Shown here: one piece after another, positions 1 through 7,277 of the stretch
Layout: each line of letters starts with the position of its first letter
How positions within the stretch are numbered: the stretch's first letter is position 1
From: CAVRZR01 sp964354215
GTDB lineage: Bacteria; Actinomycetota; Coriobacteriia; Anaerosomatales; CAVRZR01
Length of the DNA stretch: 22,829 nucleotides
Assembly (NCBI GenBank): GCA_964354215.1
Contig: CAYGYT010000033.1
Span: forward strand, 1 to 22,829
Direction: 5' to 3'
Position numbers and translations under genes: made by a program
The notes under the pieces: model-generated
What the model was told of the DNA's origin: nothing
The model's database searches: none
The model's input: the letters and a program-made list of their open reading frames with translations, nothing else

Positions 1-772
1 CCACTGTCGCGAGACCAAGACCGAACCACACGATGCCGGAACCGCGCGGAACCATCGACCACAGCCAAAACGTAGTCGGGAGCCGGAAGCTGAAGACCGC
101 CGGCGGGTCGTCTGCCGTGAGCGGTGACTCGCGAAAGACCGACTGCACGGCATCATAGTAGGGAACGTCAGCGCGAAGCCGATGGTAGATGCTGACATAG
201 AAGTCCCGGTCGGTCTCGAGCTGCCGAGCGACCGGTGCGGTGTCGTAGATTTGCGTCTGCGTGCCTCGCTCGGTGAACGCGATGCTGTTGACGATCGCAG
301 TCGATACTCCAACGTTGACCAGCAAGAACACCATCGCCGCGGCGGCGATCCAGTGAGGACTGACGAGACCGCGGAGCCAGCGACTGAGAACGGCGAAACC
401 CACGCACGCCGCCAGCGCGATGGCCGCGGCCAGCAGCCGGGTGCCCGCGTCCGTCACTTCCGCGAAGAACCAAGGGGCAGATACGAGAAGTCCGAGTCCC
501 ACGCCCACCGCCGAAGCGATCGCGGCGTCCACAAGTGACGCTGCCAAGAGCCCTGCCACAATGCCGGGGAAGATGCCGATCTGGATCTCGCGTGCGCCCA
601 CGATCAGACCGTTGCTCACGAGCAGGTAGCCGAGAAGTGCTCCTATGGCCGCCAGGGTGAGCCGCACCCACCGAGACCCAACAGCGCGCCGACCGACCGA
701 TGTGGAAGGCCCGGGTACCTTGGACCTGGAGTCGCCGGACGACGACCGTGTCTGCGGCTTCTTCTTCGCCAC
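1..772 (-). CDS. Polytopic membrane protein, possible GT-C-type glycosyltransferase (3' part beyond window)
   Basis: The frame starts at a GTG preceded by GGGAGC and stays open to the window edge, giving 257 residues. Residues 1-30 are basic and Ser-rich (VAKKKPQTRSSSG). Hydrophobic helices follow at about 36-55, 64-78, 82-98, 106-124 and 133-150. A soluble loop after them contains YYDAVQSVFRES and then FSFRLPTTFWLW. A loop of the form 'YY-x-AV-x-x-x-FR ... F-x-x-RxPT' after the first helices resembles bacterial GT-C membrane glycosyltransferases or polysaccharide-associated proteins, but this is a weak family guess. The start lies 13 bases after the stop of the preceding gene, so it is probably the last visible member of the hemB-ahbD transcript. 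No catalytic residue can be assigned from the partial sequence. Confidence 0.72.
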   Translation of the reverse strand, partial: MAKKKPQTRSSSGDSRSKVPGPSTSVGRRAVGSRWVRLTLAAIGALLGYLLVSNGLIVGAREIQIGIFPGIVAGLLAASLVDAAIASAVGVGLGLLVSAPWFFAEVTDAGTRLLAAAIALAACVGFAVLSRWLRGLVSPHWIAAAAMVFLLVNVGVSTAIVNSIAFTERGTQTQIYDTAPVARQLETDRDFYVSIYHRLRADVPYYDAVQSVFRESPLTADDPPAVFSFRLPTTFWLWSMVPRGSGIVWFGLGLATV

Positions 773-785
773 GCTGCTCCCGTTG

Positions 786-1241
786 CTAGGTCTCGGCGCC
801 GAACCGCACTAGGACGCCGACATCGATCCATGTCCGCAGGCGGTCCAGAACCCACGCCTCATCAGCTTCTATGGCTCGCATCTGGAGTTCCGCTGCGAGC
901 TCTTCGTACGGCCGCTCGCTATACGGAATGCCGTCTTCGAGCAGCAGGGCTAGCTCCGCCTCATCGCAGGTGAGCTCGACGCCAGCGACAGGTGGAAGCG
1001 TCATCTCCTCGCCATCGAAGATGGAGCAGAAGCCGAGGGGACCTTCCGCGAGCTCAGCGGTGATGGGTCCGATCGCACCGGTCTCACGCAGTTCGAGCAC
1101 CACGTTGAGCACGTCGAGCTCAGTCGACCCGAGCTCCTCAGCAAGGTCGCAGTATGGCGCCGAAGACACCGGGAAACCCCACTGCTGCGACAGCCTCTCG
1201 GCTAGTCGCGCTCTCAGTTCGTCGGCAGTCTGTGCCGTCAT
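786..1241 (-). CDS. Siroheme-decarboxylase-like protein with two winged-helix halves (AhbA/AhbB-related, degenerate)
   Basis: This is a 151-residue acidic soluble protein. The start is an ATG with a strong GGGAGGAC Shine-Dalgarno. Residues 10-70 (LAERL...SSAPYCDLAEELGSTELDVL...RETGAIG...LGFCSIF) and 95-150 (ELALLLEDGIPYSERPYEEL...DEAWVLDRLRTW...VLVRFGAE) each resemble the AsnC/Lrp-type winged helix that opens AhbA, AhbB and NirD/G/H/L proteins. In those proteins a PY/PF-x-x-LA-x-ELG motif precedes a helix and then 'RRIG/RRFGA'. It sits 42 bases after ahbD, which supports a link to the siroheme-dependent heme pathway. Two points are odd. The ligand-binding domain that normally follows the helix-turn-helix is nearly absent, and the protein contains no histidine, although siroheme decarboxylases rely on conserved histidines. 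It may be a structural or regulatory relative rather than the enzyme. Confidence 0.6.
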   Translation of the reverse strand: MTAQTADELRARLAERLSQQWGFPVSSAPYCDLAEELGSTELDVLNVVLELRETGAIGPITAELAEGPLGFCSIFDGEEMTLPPVAGVELTCDEAELALLLEDGIPYSERPYEELAAELQMRAIEADEAWVLDRLRTWIDVGVLVRFGAET

Positions 1242-1283
1242 GATTCGTCCTCCCTCTGCCCGAGCGACGCGATCGCCCGCGAG

Positions 1284-2780
1284 CTACGCGTCCACTTCCA
1301 CGGGCTCGCAGGCACCCTTCCACGCAGGCGGCTCGTACGCGCAGTACGGCTCGGCCTCGAGGTAGTCACCCGTGAGTTCGAGCGCCCTCGCGCGGCACCC
1401 GCCGCACACGGCCTTGTACTCGCACGCGCCGCACTTGCCCTTCAGCAACGAGTAGTCGCGCAGATCGTTGAAGACCTTGCTGTCCGTCCAGATCTGCGAG
1501 AACGCCTGCTCCTTCACGTTGCCGAGCTGCATGTCGAAGTACCCGCACGGTTGGATGTCGCCCGTGTGGCTGATGAAGCAGAAGGTGATGCCGCCGAGGC
1601 ACCCGCGCGTCATCGCGTCGAGCCCGTACTCCTCGCGCGTGACCTTCTTGCCCTCGGCCTTGGCGAGTTGCCGGATGATGCGGTAGTAGTGCGGCGAGTC
1701 GGTGGGCTTGAAGTGGAGCGGGCTCGTCTTCTGCCGGTGATATGCCCACGTGAGCACGCGCTCGTACTCCTCGGGCGGGAGCTCCTGCTCGAGCAGGTCC
1801 GAGCCCCGGCCGGTCGGCACGAGCATGAAGATGTGGAACGCATCAACGCCGAGCGACTCAGCGAGGTCGTGGATCTCGTCGATCTTCTCGGCATTGAGCG
1901 TCGTGACGGTCGTGTTGATCTGCACGCCCACGCCGTGGCGCTTCGCCATCTTGATGCCCTCGATAGACTGGTCGAAGCAGCCCGGCTGGCCGCGGAACTT
2001 GTCGTGCTCCTCGGCGGTCGGGAAGTCGATCGAGACGCTGATGCGCGGGATCTTGTGCTCGGCCATCTTGGCCGCGATCTCCTCGGTGATGAGCGTCGCG
2101 TTCGTGCCGATGACCGGCATCGCGCCCTTCTCGTGCGCGTAGTCGACGATCTCCCAGATATCGGGGCGCATGAGCGGCTCGCCGCCGGTCAGGATGATGA
2201 TCGGGTTCGAGATGGTGACGATGTCGTCGATGACGCTCTTGATCTTCTCGAGCGAGAGCTCGCCGTGATAGTGGCCGAACTCCGCAGCAGCGCGGCAGTG
2301 GGCGCAGCTCAGGTTGCACGAGCGTGTGATCTCCCACGCGATGATGCGCGGGGCCTTTATGCCTGTGCGTTCTTGGTACGCGAGCGCTTCGGGACCGCCG
2401 CCGGGACGGAAGCCGACGCTGCGTGCGCCGCCGTGACGCTGGCGGTCGCCCGGGCCGCCGGGGATGCCCGCCGGATGCCCGCCCGCGCCCGGACCGCCTG
2501 GGACGCCTGCAGGGTGGCCGGGGTGACCGGAAGGAGCCTCTGCAGCCGCCGAAGGCGGCGAAGCCAGCGACTGGAGGTCGCCGCGGCCACCCATCGGAAC
2601 TGCGACCGCGGCCTGCCCGCAGCCGGCCTCCGCCTCGGCCATCTCCTGCTCGGTGATGGTCGCATCATCGGCGTTCATAGCGTCGGGCCCGCCCTCGAAC
2701 TCCTCCTCGAGCTCCAGGTCGGGTCGCGCGTCCGAGTTGCCTACGTTGTCAGCCACCGTGCTCTCCAGTTCTCTTCTCAT
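1284..2780 (-). CDS. ahbD: AhbD-type heme b synthase (radical SAM/SPASM) with a long N-terminal extension
   Basis: AhbD oxidatively decarboxylates the two propionates of Fe-coproporphyrin III to give heme b, the last step of the siroheme-dependent route. From residue 144 the protein follows the family: RIIAWEITRSCNLSCAHC carries the C155-x3-C159-x2-C162 radical SAM motif, followed by LTGGEP (197-202), LVPTGRG (320-326) and SPHYYRIIRQ. The C-terminal SPASM-type region has eight cysteines (C394, 401, 412, 450, 453, 459, 462, 480), enough for auxiliary clusters. Residues 1-140 are an extra region: acidic first, then Ala-rich, then His/Gly/Pro-rich with a near-perfect repeat of GHPAG[VI]PGGPG at 88-98 and 101-111. 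The ATG at 2780 has no clear ribosome site. GTG at 2756, behind CTGGAGAGCAC, is an equally good start. AhbD-type sequence and context make confusion with other SPASM enzymes unlikely. Confidence 0.88.
   Translation of the reverse strand: MRRELESTVADNVGNSDARPDLELEEEFEGGPDAMNADDATITEQEMAEAEAGCGQAAVAVPMGGRGDLQSLASPPSAAAEAPSGHPGHPAGVPGGPGAGGHPAGIPGGPGDRQRHGGARSVGFRPGGGPEALAYQERTGIKAPRIIAWEITRSCNLSCAHCRAAAEFGHYHGELSLEKIKSVIDDIVTISNPIIILTGGEPLMRPDIWEIVDYAHEKGAMPVIGTNATLITEEIAAKMAEHKIPRISVSIDFPTAEEHDKFRGQPGCFDQSIEGIKMAKRHGVGVQINTTVTTLNAEKIDEIHDLAESLGVDAFHIFMLVPTGRGSDLLEQELPPEEYERVLTWAYHRQKTSPLHFKPTDSPHYYRIIRQLAKAEGKKVTREEYGLDAMTRGCLGGITFCFISHTGDIQPCGYFDMQLGNVKEQAFSQIWTDSKVFNDLRDYSLLKGKCGACEYKAVCGGCRARALELTGDYLEAEPYCAYEPPAWKGACEPVEVDA
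2448..2519 (-). repeat. Tandem repeat inside ahbD coding GHPAG[VI]PGGPG twice
   Basis: Two copies of an 11-residue unit are separated by two residues (13-residue period) and differ only Val/Ile. They lie in the N-terminal extension of AhbD. They are part of a wider His/Gly/Pro-rich stretch, residues 85-130, with six histidines within residues 85-117 or so. The repeat is seen directly; any metal-binding or tethering role is inference. Confidence 0.75.
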
Positions 2781-2866
2781 CGGCGCGCGGGGCGCGTGAA
2801 TGCAAGACGTCCAGAGTACCCAAGAATGCGTCCGTACAGTATCGCAGAACTAGTGTGGGGTCCCTC

Positions 2867-2884
2867 GGGTCCTTCGCCGGACCC
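2867..2884 (-). terminator. Hairpin after the O-antigen-ligase-like gene (weak terminator candidate)
   Basis: A perfect 6-bp stem, GGGTCC/GGACCC with a 6-base loop, begins 10 bases after the stop of the upstream gene, inside the 114-base spacer before ahbD. No T-run follows, so it could be a processing or attenuation hairpin rather than a terminator. If it stops transcription, ahbD would need its own promoter, and none is convincing here. Confidence 0.3.
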
Positions 2885-2894
2885 ACGCATCGCC

Positions 2895-4670
2895 CTAGCG
2901 CTGAGGACTTAGAGAGTCGTTTGCGCGTTCCACGAGCGGATCTGTGGGGGCCAGACGGTTCGCTCGTTGCAGAATGCGTGCCGCTTCGGCGCTGTCCCCG
3001 TTGCGTGCGGCGATCTGGGCCTTGAACAGCAGAAGGTGAACGTCGTCCGGTTCGATAGCCAGCACGGCATTCAGTGCATCCAGTTCGGCAGGGATACCCG
3101 TTCCCGAAAGCTGCAATGCCAGATCGCGACGGTACAGATGGTCGCCGGGCGAGAGCGCGATGGCCTCGCGCACGGTCGCCACCGAATCCCCGACCACGTC
3201 GCCACGCGGGTACATGCGAGCGGCCATGTAGCGGTTGTCAGCAGCAAGGAGCAGGGTCCCGTGCACCACGGCCGCAAGCAGCAGCGCGCCGACGACGAGC
3301 GAAACCGATAACCCCAATGCTCGGCGCGACCGAATGGTTCTCGCTTGCGCGCGACTGCCGGCAAGCACGGCCAGAAGGATCCAGAACGTCGCCGTTGCGC
3401 CGACGATCGAGATGCCGGCGAGCAGATACGCGCAATAGCCGGCGGCGGCCACCCACACACCGGCGAAAAGGACCCGCGCGCGATCCCCAGCGGGTGAGAA
3501 TGCCGTCGGAGCCGCTGCAACAAGTGGCCAGACAGCGGCCACAACCCAAGCGAGCGCCGCCACAACACCCGCGGTCGCTGCAATCTGCAGGGGTACGCTG
3601 TGCGCGTTGTCGACGTAGTCACCCAGGGGGAACAGGCGGACGTGTTCGATGGTTCGGAATTGGCGAAAGGCGACCACGAATCGCTCGGGTCCGTACCCGA
3701 GGAGCGGCCTGCTCAGCATCGCGCGCCACGCCACCCTGGCGATCATCAAGCGCTCGATCGCCGAATCGGAAGCCGCTGGGGAGAGAATCGCCGTGAGGCG
3801 CGTGCCTACGTTGAGCACGGCGTCCGAGGATGCGAGGCTGCGAATGACGAATCCGGCGGCGGCGAAGGCCGTCACCCCCGCCGCGATCACCCCGACTCTG
3901 CCCGGTCGAACGCGTTTGCGCACAATGACCGCGGCCAGCAGAACCACCTCGGCTGTCGCCGCGAGCCACGCCGTTCGGGAGGATGTCGCAAGAATCGCGA
4001 CCACCGTAGCCGCCGCGGTCGTCCATGCAACGCCGCGCCAGCGCGAGTCCTCGTCTTCGAGCCCCAGAACGACGGCGAGCGGCAGCAGCAAGAGGAGATA
4101 GCCGCCCAAGAAGACGGGATTCCCGAGGGTCGAGAAGACGCGACCGGCCGTGAACTCCGACATAGAGAAGTAGAACGCCGGATCGAGTCCCAAGATCTGA
4201 AGCACTGCGTACGCGCTCACGACGAGACCTGACGCTACGACCGCGTGGACCAGCGATCCGATCTCGCGGGCGCTCGAGAAGACCTGAACCGCAACGAACG
4301 CGATGACCGCGTACGTGATCGTCGTCACGAACCCATCGAGCCGAGAGTGGCTCCCGAGGAGCGAGGTCGCGGGCGAGCGCGAGAACGTCGTCGCCAGCGC
4401 GGTCCAACCCACGACGACACCGGTCGGCACGAACCACCAACTCAGCCGGATCTCGCTACCTTCTCGCCCCACGCCCACCGTCCAGCTCAGCAGAGCTGCG
4501 GCCGCGAGCACGCGTACAAGCACCGCCTTTGGCAGCTCGTACACATCATGGGTCAGAGGAGGGCTGCCAATCACTCGCGTCATCACGATCGGCGCAAGGA
4601 ACGCAATCGCAAGCAGGTACCGCCGAGCGGCGCCAGGACCCGAGAACCAGTCTAGCCCTCGCGCAGCCAC
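2895..4670 (-). CDS. O-antigen ligase/Wzy family membrane protein with C-terminal TPR region
   Basis: This 591-residue protein has about ten or more membrane helices between residues 15 and 475. The central region (about 178-380) carries features of the Wzy_C/O-antigen ligase family: TLGNPVFLGGYL, a helix pair around ATSSRTAWLAA, then SRPLLGYGPERF and a large extracytoplasmic loop ending DNAHSVPLQIAATAG, the usual 'N-x-(F/S)...ETG' region. The family transfers or polymerises lipid-linked glycans at the outer face of the membrane. Residues 490-585 look like two or three TPR units (DSVATVREAIALSPGDHLYR, LNAVLAIEPDDVHLL, AARILQRANRLAPTDPL). The GTG start lies inside the 3' end of hemB (19-base overlap), so translation is probably coupled. 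Its presence inside a heme operon is unexplained. The specific substrate cannot be read from the sequence. Confidence 0.8.
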   Translation of the reverse strand: MAARGLDWFSGPGAARRYLLAIAFLAPIVMTRVIGSPPLTHDVYELPKAVLVRVLAAAALLSWTVGVGREGSEIRLSWWFVPTGVVVGWTALATTFSRSPATSLLGSHSRLDGFVTTITYAVIAFVAVQVFSSAREIGSLVHAVVASGLVVSAYAVLQILGLDPAFYFSMSEFTAGRVFSTLGNPVFLGGYLLLLLPLAVVLGLEDEDSRWRGVAWTTAAATVVAILATSSRTAWLAATAEVVLLAAVIVRKRVRPGRVGVIAAGVTAFAAAGFVIRSLASSDAVLNVGTRLTAILSPAASDSAIERLMIARVAWRAMLSRPLLGYGPERFVVAFRQFRTIEHVRLFPLGDYVDNAHSVPLQIAATAGVVAALAWVVAAVWPLVAAAPTAFSPAGDRARVLFAGVWVAAAGYCAYLLAGISIVGATATFWILLAVLAGSRAQARTIRSRRALGLSVSLVVGALLLAAVVHGTLLLAADNRYMAARMYPRGDVVGDSVATVREAIALSPGDHLYRRDLALQLSGTGIPAELDALNAVLAIEPDDVHLLLFKAQIAARNGDSAEAARILQRANRLAPTDPLVERANDSLSPQR

Positions 4671-5632
4671 CGGGCCGCGTCCTTGGCGTGGTAGGTCAGG
4701 ATGATGTCCGCACCCGCGCGCTTGAAGCCGACGAGCGTCTCGAGCACGACGCGCTTCTCGTCGATCCAGTCGTTCGCAGCAGCAGCCTTCACCATGGCGT
4801 ACTCGCCGCTCACGTTGTACGCGGCGGTGGGGTAGCCGAACTCGTCCTTCACTCGGCGGATGATATCCATGTAGGCGAGCGCGGGCTTCACCATGACGAT
4901 GTCTGCACCCTCGCGGATGTCGAGTGCGACCTCGCGAAGGGCCTCCTCGGCGTTGGCGGGGTCCATTTGGTAGCCACGCCGGTCGCCAAACGCCGGCGCG
5001 GAGTCGGCGGCCTCGCGGAAGGGGCCGTAGTAGCCGCTCGCGTACTTCGCCGCGTACGCCATGATCGGCACGCCCGTGAAGCCCTCGTTGTCGAGCGCGG
5101 CGCGGATTGCCGCAACGCGGCCGTCCATCATGTCGGATGGCGCGACCATGTCGGCACCCGCCTCGGCGTGCGACAGCGCCGTCGCGGCGAGCATTTCAAG
5201 CGTGACGTCGTTGATGACACACCCGTGCTCGTCGAGCGCTCCGCAGTGCCCGTGCGAGGTGTACTCGCACATGCAGACGTCGGTGATGACGTAGTAGTCG
5301 GGGTCGTGCAGCTTGATCGCCTTGATCGCCATCTGCACGATGCCGTCGGGATCGTACGCTCCACTGCCGGCCTCGTCCTTTGTCTCGGGCAGGCCAAACA
5401 GGATGACCGCCGGGATGCCGAGGGACTTGAGCTCGTCGATCTCACCTGCGAGCTGGTCCAGCGTGATCTGGTAGACGCCCGGCATCGACGAGACCTCGTC
5501 GCGTTTGCCTTGTCCGGGCTTCACGAACAGCGGGTAGATGAGGTCGTTCGGCGACAGTGCGTTCTCGCGCACCATCGAGCGGATACTCTCGTTGGCGCGC
5601 AGCCTGCGCGGCCGGTACTCGGGGAAGTCCAT
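4652..5632 (-). CDS. hemB: Delta-aminolevulinic acid dehydratase (porphobilinogen synthase)
   Basis: HemB condenses two 5-aminolevulinate molecules to porphobilinogen in the cytoplasm. At 326 residues it has normal length. The two Schiff-base lysines are visible in YAAKYASGYYGPFREA (K196) and DIVMVKPALAYMD (K249). The zinc-type cysteine triad is present in DVCMCEYTSHGHCG (C120, C122, C130), which indicates a zinc-dependent rather than a purely magnesium-dependent active site. AYNVSGEYAM (271-280) is also typical. The ATG start has an AGGAGG eight bases upstream. It follows a small membrane-protein gene by 40 bases and overlaps the next gene, and is probably transcribed from a promoter near 6026-6054. 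HemB is separated from hemACD by about 8 kb in this genome. Confidence 0.97.
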   Translation of the reverse strand: MDFPEYRPRRLRANESIRSMVRENALSPNDLIYPLFVKPGQGKRDEVSSMPGVYQITLDQLAGEIDELKSLGIPAVILFGLPETKDEAGSGAYDPDGIVQMAIKAIKLHDPDYYVITDVCMCEYTSHGHCGALDEHGCVINDVTLEMLAATALSHAEAGADMVAPSDMMDGRVAAIRAALDNEGFTGVPIMAYAAKYASGYYGPFREAADSAPAFGDRRGYQMDPANAEEALREVALDIREGADIVMVKPALAYMDIIRRVKDEFGYPTAAYNVSGEYAMVKAAAANDWIDEKRVVLETLVGFKRAGADIILTYHAKDAARWLREG

Positions 5633-5672
5633 GGATCATGCCTCCTGGAAGACGGACCGAGAACGCGCTGTG

Positions 5673-5939
5673 TCAGTCGACGAACTCGTCGATCGACGGC
5701 TTCGCCGCCGGTGCGGCCACGGCAGTCTCCGCGGCCTCTGCAGCAGGTGCGGCGGCGGGCTCGGCAACGACATCGGCGGCCACGCCAACCTTGAACTTCA
5801 CCAGTCTGCGGAAGATGAGCGTGGCCCACACGGCGGCAACGCAGATGACGAGCCAGTACGCGATCTGAGCGAAGAACAGCACGAGCTGACCGTTGGTCTG
5901 TATCCAGCCCATGAAGCCGGTGGGGGCTGCCGTATCCAC
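5673..5939 (-). CDS. Small single-pass membrane protein with Ala/Pro-rich tail
   Basis: This protein has 88 residues and starts at a GTG with AAGGAG nine bases upstream. A hydrophobic segment at about 17-42 (LVLFFAQIAYWLVICVAAVW) is followed by a basic turn (FRRLVKFKVG), predicting an outside N-terminus and a cytoplasmic tail. The tail is Ala/Pro/Glu-rich and ends in IDEFVD. It is the first gene of the hemB-ahbD transcription unit. I do not recognise a family. Its size and layout recall CcmD-like or membrane-anchor subunits, but the real CcmD candidate lies at 19376-19564. No function is assigned. Confidence 0.68.
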   Translation of the reverse strand: MDTAAPTGFMGWIQTNGQLVLFFAQIAYWLVICVAAVWATLIFRRLVKFKVGVAADVVAEPAAAPAAEAAETAVAAPAAKPSIDEFVD

Positions 5940-6025
5940 GATAACAAGCTCCTTCTCGAACCAGAGACGAGACAGCTGCCGAATGCACGATACGCACCGC
6001 TCGGTGTACGCGGTACCAGCGACTC

Positions 6026-6054
6026 AGTATACAGGCGCCAGCGTCGCGCAGACA
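6026..6054 (-). promoter_or_regulatory. Candidate promoter for the small membrane protein-hemB-ahbD unit
   Basis: A strong -10 (TATACT, 6026-6031) lies 17 bases from a poor -35 (TGTCTG, 6049-6054). Transcription would start near 6019 and give a leader of about 80 bases before the GTG at 5939. The spacing and -10 are good and the -35 is weak, as often seen in GC-rich bacteria. Confidence 0.45.
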
Positions 6055-6125
6055 GGGACGGCGCAGGCATACGCGGGACTGTAGAAAGGCCCTCGGAAGC
6101 GAAACTCCCAAGGGCCGGTTCATGC

Positions 6126-6201
6126 TGGTGGAGACGAGCGGATTCGAACCGCCGACCTCTGCCGTGCGAAGGCAGCGCTCTCCCAACTGAGCCACGTCCC
6201 C
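6126..6201 (-). tRNA. tRNA-Ala (anticodon CGC)
   Basis: The 76-base cloverleaf reads cleanly on the minus strand. The acceptor stem is GGGGACG/CGTCTCC with one G-U pair. The D arm contains GGCTCAGTTGGGAGAGC. The anticodon arm is CTGCC-TTCGCAC-GGCAG, with T33 before CGC, and the T arm has the TTCGAAT loop. A73 is followed by an encoded CCA. The CGC anticodon reads GCG alanine codons, which are common in the neighbouring genes. A candidate promoter with a perfect TTGACA lies about 70 bases upstream. Confidence 0.96.
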
Positions 6202-6247
6202 GCAACTCGTAGGCGGTGCAAAGCCCATGCCGCCCCGAGAGCACAGA

Positions 6248-6278
6248 ATAGTCTGCCGACCGACCTCGGCTTTGTCAA
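6248..6278 (-). promoter_or_regulatory. Candidate promoter for tRNA-Ala
   Basis: A perfect -35 TTGACA (6273-6278) is followed by possible -10 sequences GACTAT (19-base spacer) or CAGACT (17-base spacer). The downstream element is poor, so the exact start is uncertain. Confidence 0.4.
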
Positions 6279-6363
6279 TGAGATGACCCGGCGCGCGACG
6301 GGGCGGACGGCTCGCCCTCAGAGAGCCGTAGATACCGGCAACGAATCGCTCGATCCTGCCGCG

Positions 6364-6392
6364 TTGACCCCTGGGGCGAGGGTTCTGATAAT
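6364..6392 (+). promoter_or_regulatory. Sigma-70-type promoter upstream of the TerC family gene
   Basis: TTGACC (6364-6369) and GATAAT (6387-6392) are separated by exactly 17 bases, close to the consensus on both boxes. This is the clearest promoter in the window. It would give a leader of roughly 95 bases before the GTG at 6495, which includes a 7-bp hairpin (GCTCGCG/CGCGAGC, 6453-6473) and the ribosome-site hairpin at 6478-6493. Confidence 0.65.
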
Positions 6393-6477
6393 GGGCACGG
6401 TCCGTAGCCTGCCCTTGATCGCCGGCCGCCTCGAGCGGTCAGGCGCCCGCCCGCTCGCGCGATCTCCGCGAGCACTT

Positions 6478-6493
6478 GTTCGGAAGGACGAAC
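6478..6493 (+). promoter_or_regulatory. Ribosome-binding site displayed in a hairpin loop
   Basis: A perfect GTTCG/CGAAC stem encloses the loop GAAGGA, which is the Shine-Dalgarno sequence of the TerC family gene. The stem ends one base before the GTG start. The structure is small but places initiation elements in a stem-loop, so it may affect translation. Confidence 0.4.
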
Positions 6494-6494
6494 C

Positions 6495-7244
6495 GTGGCC
6501 GACCTCTTCACCTTGCAGAATCTCGTAGCGCTCGGAACCCTCACGATCCTCGAGATCGTGCTTGGCGTCGACAACATCATCTTCCTCGCGATCGTCACCC
6601 AAGACATCCCGCGCGAGCGCCAGCCGATGGTGCGACGACTCGGCCTTTCGCTCGCTCTCATCGGGCGCGTCGGCATGGTGCTCGGCATGTCGTGGCTACT
6701 CGGGCTCGAGACCGAGCTGTTCACGCTCTTCGGCCACACGTTCAGCGCGAAGGACGTGATCCTGCTCGGCGGCGGGCTCTTCCTCACCTACAAGGCCGTC
6801 ACCGAGATCTACAAGACGACCGAGCTGAGGGAAGACACCGAACAAGCCGAGGCCAAGCCCTCGCGGGGGACGCTCGCGGGCGTCGTAGTCCAGATCGTGA
6901 TCGTCGACATGATCTTCGCGATCGACTCCGTTCTCACGGCCGTAGGCCTCACGCAGGAAATCGTGCTCATCATCATCGCTATGACGATCGCGATCCTCGT
7001 GATGATGTTCTTCGCGGACCCCCTGTCCAACTTCATCCAGGGACACCCGTCACTCAAGGTGCTGGCACTCGCCTTCCTCGTGCTCGTCGGCGTACTGCTC
7101 ATCAGCGACGGCTTCGGTGAGGAGATCAACCGCAACTACGTCTACTTCGCAATCCTGTTCTCGCTTGGCGTCGAAGCGCTCAACTTCCGACGGCAGGCGA
7201 ACCTCGCGCGGGAGCAGGCTCACGAGGGACCGCGCGGGGTCTAG
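6495..7244 (+). CDS. TerC family integral membrane protein
   Basis: This 249-residue protein has seven or so hydrophobic helices and matches the TerC family throughout. The paired acidic membrane motifs are clear: EIVLGVDNIIFLAIV near residue 20-34 and VDMIFAIDSVLTAVG near 140-154. These aspartates are the proposed metal-coordinating residues of the family, several members of which export or handle manganese and other divalent metals. The GTG start has GGAAGGA upstream and a strong promoter at 6364-6392. It is 33 bases before the YgjP-type gene on the same strand. The metal specificity cannot be read here; tellurium resistance should not be assumed from the name. Confidence 0.9.
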   Translation: MADLFTLQNLVALGTLTILEIVLGVDNIIFLAIVTQDIPRERQPMVRRLGLSLALIGRVGMVLGMSWLLGLETELFTLFGHTFSAKDVILLGGGLFLTYKAVTEIYKTTELREDTEQAEAKPSRGTLAGVVVQIVIVDMIFAIDSVLTAVGLTQEIVLIIIAMTIAILVMMFFADPLSNFIQGHPSLKVLALAFLVLVGVLLISDGFGEEINRNYVYFAILFSLGVEALNFRRQANLAREQAHEGPRGV

Positions 7245-7277
7245 TTCCCCGGGTGTGCTCCCGAGGCCCAGCAGCCC

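Noticed and set aside
168..671. Arg-rich minus-strand frame at the left edge
   Set aside because: Another minus-strand frame gives a coherent membrane protein from GTG 772, so this one is a shadow.
1551..2912. Long plus-strand open frame opposite ahbD
   Set aside because: It is antisense to a gene with clear radical SAM motifs, and its translation is Arg/Asp/Val-rich as expected for the complement of GC-rich codons.
4529..5794. Long plus-strand open frame opposite hemB
   Set aside because: It is a shadow of hemB; the composition is His/Arg/Val-rich with no domain visible.
6395..6494. yybP-ykoY manganese riboswitch before the TerC family gene
   Set aside because: Such switches often precede this family, but I could not recognise the conserved loop sequences. 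A covariance search would decide.
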